Shown here in pieces: positions 6,610 through 8,078 of a DNA stretch of 8,078 nt. Source of the DNA: Spirochaetales bacterium (GTDB lineage Bacteria > Spirochaetota > Spirochaetia > DSM-16054 > Sediminispirochaetaceae); assembly GCA_021767325.1 (NCBI GenBank), contig JAASTM010000085.1, positions 1 through 8,078 of the forward strand, written 5' to 3'. Position 1 is the stretch's first letter. Each line of letters begins with the position of its first letter. Both the position numbers and the translations under genes were made by a program. The notes under the pieces were generated by a model, which ran no database searches, was not told the origin of the DNA, and was given only the letters and a program-made list of their open reading frames with translations.

Positions 6610-7857
6610 ATGGGAACTTTAGGAACAATGGCAACGGATGCTGAAATCCGCATAGATTACGACAAACTGCGAAAAGACCGGCTGCGGAAGATGCAGGAGC
6701 AGATCAAGAAAGACAAACTCGGTGCGTTGCTGGCCTTCGATCACGATGCGATTCGCTACATCACCAGCACTAAGCTCAACGACTGGATGAACAACAAGCT
6801 GGCCAGAGCAACCCTGGTGTCTGCCGATGAGGATCCGATTCTGTATGAAGCGGGTAGTGCTATCGAGGCAAAAAAGAAACTCTGTCCGTGGATTGCCGAC
6901 CGGATTTTCCCGTTTACCGGCGGTGCAATGCGGGGTTCATTTCCGAAGCCGGTCGTATATCAGCATGCGAAGAATTTTGCAAAAGAGTTGAAGCGCATCC
7001 TCACCGAATGGGGAGTAGAGAAAGAGCCCCTAGGAATCGACATAACTGAAATTCCGTTCATTCTCGCTCTGCAGGAAGAGGGAATACAGGTGGTCGACGG
7101 TCAGCAGACAATTCTGGAAGCCCAGAAAATTAAAACCAAGGAAGAAGTGGACCTGATCGAAATGTCGATAGCCATCGATGAGGCAGCTTTCTGGGAAGTC
7201 ATAACGCACGCAAAACCCGGTGTTACCGAAAACGAACTGAACGGACTCATGCGTAAGCGAATATACGAACTAGGCGGTGAGGAGATCCAGAATATCAATG
7301 TAATTACCGGAAACCGTTCGTACCCGCATCCTCATGATGCCTCCGACCGGATGCTGCGCATGGGAGATATGATCTTTATCGACATAGTCAGTGTGTTCAA
7401 CGGGTATCACACCTGTTATTACCAGTCCTTCGTAGTCGGACCTCCTTCTAAGAAACAGCTGGAAATTTACCGAACTACCTACGACTGGCTGTTCAGCGCT
7501 GCGGACATGCTCAAACCGGGTGTAAGCACCGCCGATATCGCCCGGCAGTGGCCGGAAGCGCATACCCTAGGGCTGGAAAGCGAAGCTGCGGCGTTTGCTC
7601 TGGAGCTGGGCCACGGAATCGGTATTACCCACTGGGCCAAGCCGGTCATCAGTCGCTGGTTCAGTATCGATCATCCGGAAATCCTTGAAGAGGGGATGGT
7701 ATTTGCACTGGAAACCTACAACGGTTCCGGAAACGATGCCGCCCGTATCGAAGAGATGTTTGTGATCGAGAAAGACGGCGCCCGGCAACTGAGCAAGTTC
7801 CCCTCGAAGGAACTCATTTCGGTGCCGTCAGCCGGCAATATCCTCCCGAGAGGCTAA
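6610..7857 (+). CDS. M24 (creatinase/aminopeptidase P fold) hydrolase with a Cys replacing one metal-ligand Asp
   Basis: This 415-residue cytoplasmic protein has an N-terminal creatinase-type domain (about 15-170) and a C-terminal pita-bread domain (about 175-400). GDMIFIDIV holds Asp258, the first metal-ligand position. The second falls 11 residues later in NGYHTCYYQSF and is Cys269, where aminopeptidase P has Asp. His335 (LGHGIG), Glu368 (FALETY) and Glu381 (ARIEE) occupy the other ligand positions; His240/His242 (PHPH) lie near the usual substrate-binding His. The usual HExP after GHGIG is HWAKP (341-345). Creatinase, and I believe ectoine hydrolase, are M24 relatives that act on small C-N substrates, so a non-peptidase role is plausible, and a dipeptidase label would be unsafe. 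TAGGAG at 6598-6603 supports the start. It is the last gene before the terminator. I recall similar M24 proteins with a TCYY motif in other bacteria but know no proven function. Confidence 0.88.
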   Translation: MGTLGTMATDAEIRIDYDKLRKDRLRKMQEQIKKDKLGALLAFDHDAIRYITSTKLNDWMNNKLARATLVSADEDPILYEAGSAIEAKKKLCPWIADRIFPFTGGAMRGSFPKPVVYQHAKNFAKELKRILTEWGVEKEPLGIDITEIPFILALQEEGIQVVDGQQTILEAQKIKTKEEVDLIEMSIAIDEAAFWEVITHAKPGVTENELNGLMRKRIYELGGEEIQNINVITGNRSYPHPHDASDRMLRMGDMIFIDIVSVFNGYHTCYYQSFVVGPPSKKQLEIYRTTYDWLFSAADMLKPGVSTADIARQWPEAHTLGLESEAAAFALELGHGIGITHWAKPVISRWFSIDHPEILEEGMVFALETYNGSGNDAARIEEMFVIEKDGARQLSKFPSKELISVPSAGNILPRG

Positions 7858-7872
7858 TCATTTGTGCACCCT

Positions 7873-7935
7873 GACGGGCACCCCGATCCTCCGGCTACCA
7901 CCCGCGGCGGACGGGGCTGCTCGTCTCTTTTTTTT
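7873..7935 (+). terminator. Strong Rho-independent terminator of the operon
   Basis: A long GC-rich stem pairs 7873-7885 with 7912-7925, with one bulged C at 7917 and one G-U pair, and can extend inward (7887-7893 with 7905-7911, one mismatch). It is followed by a run of eight T at 7928-7935. It begins 15 bases after the M24 stop codon and marks the end of the transcript. Confidence 0.93.
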
Positions 7936-7964
7936 AATTTGCAGCTAGATCTTTGAAGATTTTA

Positions 7965-7996
7965 TTGACGTAGCGGCGAGGGTATAATAGTATAAT
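7965..7996 (+). promoter_or_regulatory. Promoter region of the next gene
   Basis: TTGACG at 7965-7970 is a good -35 box. Two perfect TATAAT hexamers occur at 7983-7988 and 7991-7996, but their spacers from TTGACG are 12 and 20 bases, neither optimal. The hexamer at the ideal 17-base spacing is TAGTAT (7988-7993). A promoter here is very likely given the position just after a terminator and before a well-marked start codon, but the exact -10 box is unresolved. Confidence 0.65.
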
Positions 7997-8009
7997 GGTA
8001 TGACCATTA
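7993..8009. promoter_or_regulatory. Probable GntR/FadR-type operator
   Basis: TAATGGTATGACCATTA is a perfect 7-bp inverted repeat around ATG. Its core TGGTATGACCA fits the TNGTNNNACNA consensus known for FadR/FCD-type GntR regulators at every fixed position. It overlaps the second TATAAT and the probable transcription start of the following gene, a position suited to repression. The regulator gene itself is not visible in the window; it could be the gene that starts at 8036 (autoregulation) or lie elsewhere. Confidence 0.6.
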
Positions 8010-8035
8010 AAAAGGACAGCCAAAAGGAGAATAGT

Positions 8036-8078
8036 ATGAATGATGTGGAGTATATCAAAGACTTGGTTCGGAAGTCCC
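8036..8078 (+). CDS. 5' end of an unidentified gene, cut by the window edge
   Basis: An ATG at 8036 has AGGAG at 8025-8029 with a 6-base gap and opens a frame of 14 complete codons (MNDVEYIKDLVRKS) that runs off the window. It follows a terminator, a promoter region and a GntR-type operator, so it begins a new transcription unit. The fragment is too short to assign. A transcription regulator controlling its own operator is one possibility, on context only. Confidence 0.7.
   Translation, partial: MNDVEYIKDLVRKS

Overview
This window looks like bacterial chromosome from a spirochaete, probably of the Spirochaetaceae/Sphaerochaeta type. The main clue is the mature N-terminus of the solute-binding protein (signal peptide, then A-EGQQES), a style I associate with spirochaete binding proteins; this is recognition from memory, not a search. 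Base composition is near balanced, ribosome binding sites are clear AGGAG types, and no insertion sequence, phage gene, tRNA, rRNA or CRISPR array is visible.

Layout: seven genes on the + strand form one apparent operon running from before base 1 to a strong intrinsic terminator at 7873-7935. In order they are two RbsC-type permeases (23-1024 and 1021-1968, overlapping by ATGA), a periplasmic sugar-binding protein (2076-3053), a double-domain RbsA/MglA-type ATPase (3125-4639), a Gfo/Idh/MocA NAD(P)-dependent dehydrogenase resembling inositol dehydrogenase (4661-5668), a TIM-barrel sugar isomerase/epimerase (5677-6498), and an M24 (creatinase/aminopeptidase P fold) hydrolase in which one metal ligand position is a cysteine (6610-7857). 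After the terminator come a promoter region, a perfect inverted repeat that fits the GntR/FadR-type operator consensus, and the first 14 codons of another gene (8036 onward).

Working together: the binding protein captures a sugar or polyol in the periplasm, the two permeases presumably form a heterodimeric channel energised by the ATPase, the dehydrogenase oxidises the imported compound to a keto form, and the epimerase/isomerase acts on that keto intermediate. The M24 protein does not belong to standard inositol or ribose pathways. Its creatinase-like active-site change suggests hydrolysis or lyase chemistry on a small molecule rather than ordinary proline peptidase activity. The substrate cannot be read from sequence alone.

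Regulatory structure: a 12-bp hairpin sits between the binding-protein and ATPase genes, a 17-bp perfect palindrome lies in the 107-base gap before the binding-protein gene, and a 111-base AT-rich gap with an inverted repeat and a T-run precedes the M24 gene. These three gaps separate otherwise tightly packed genes.
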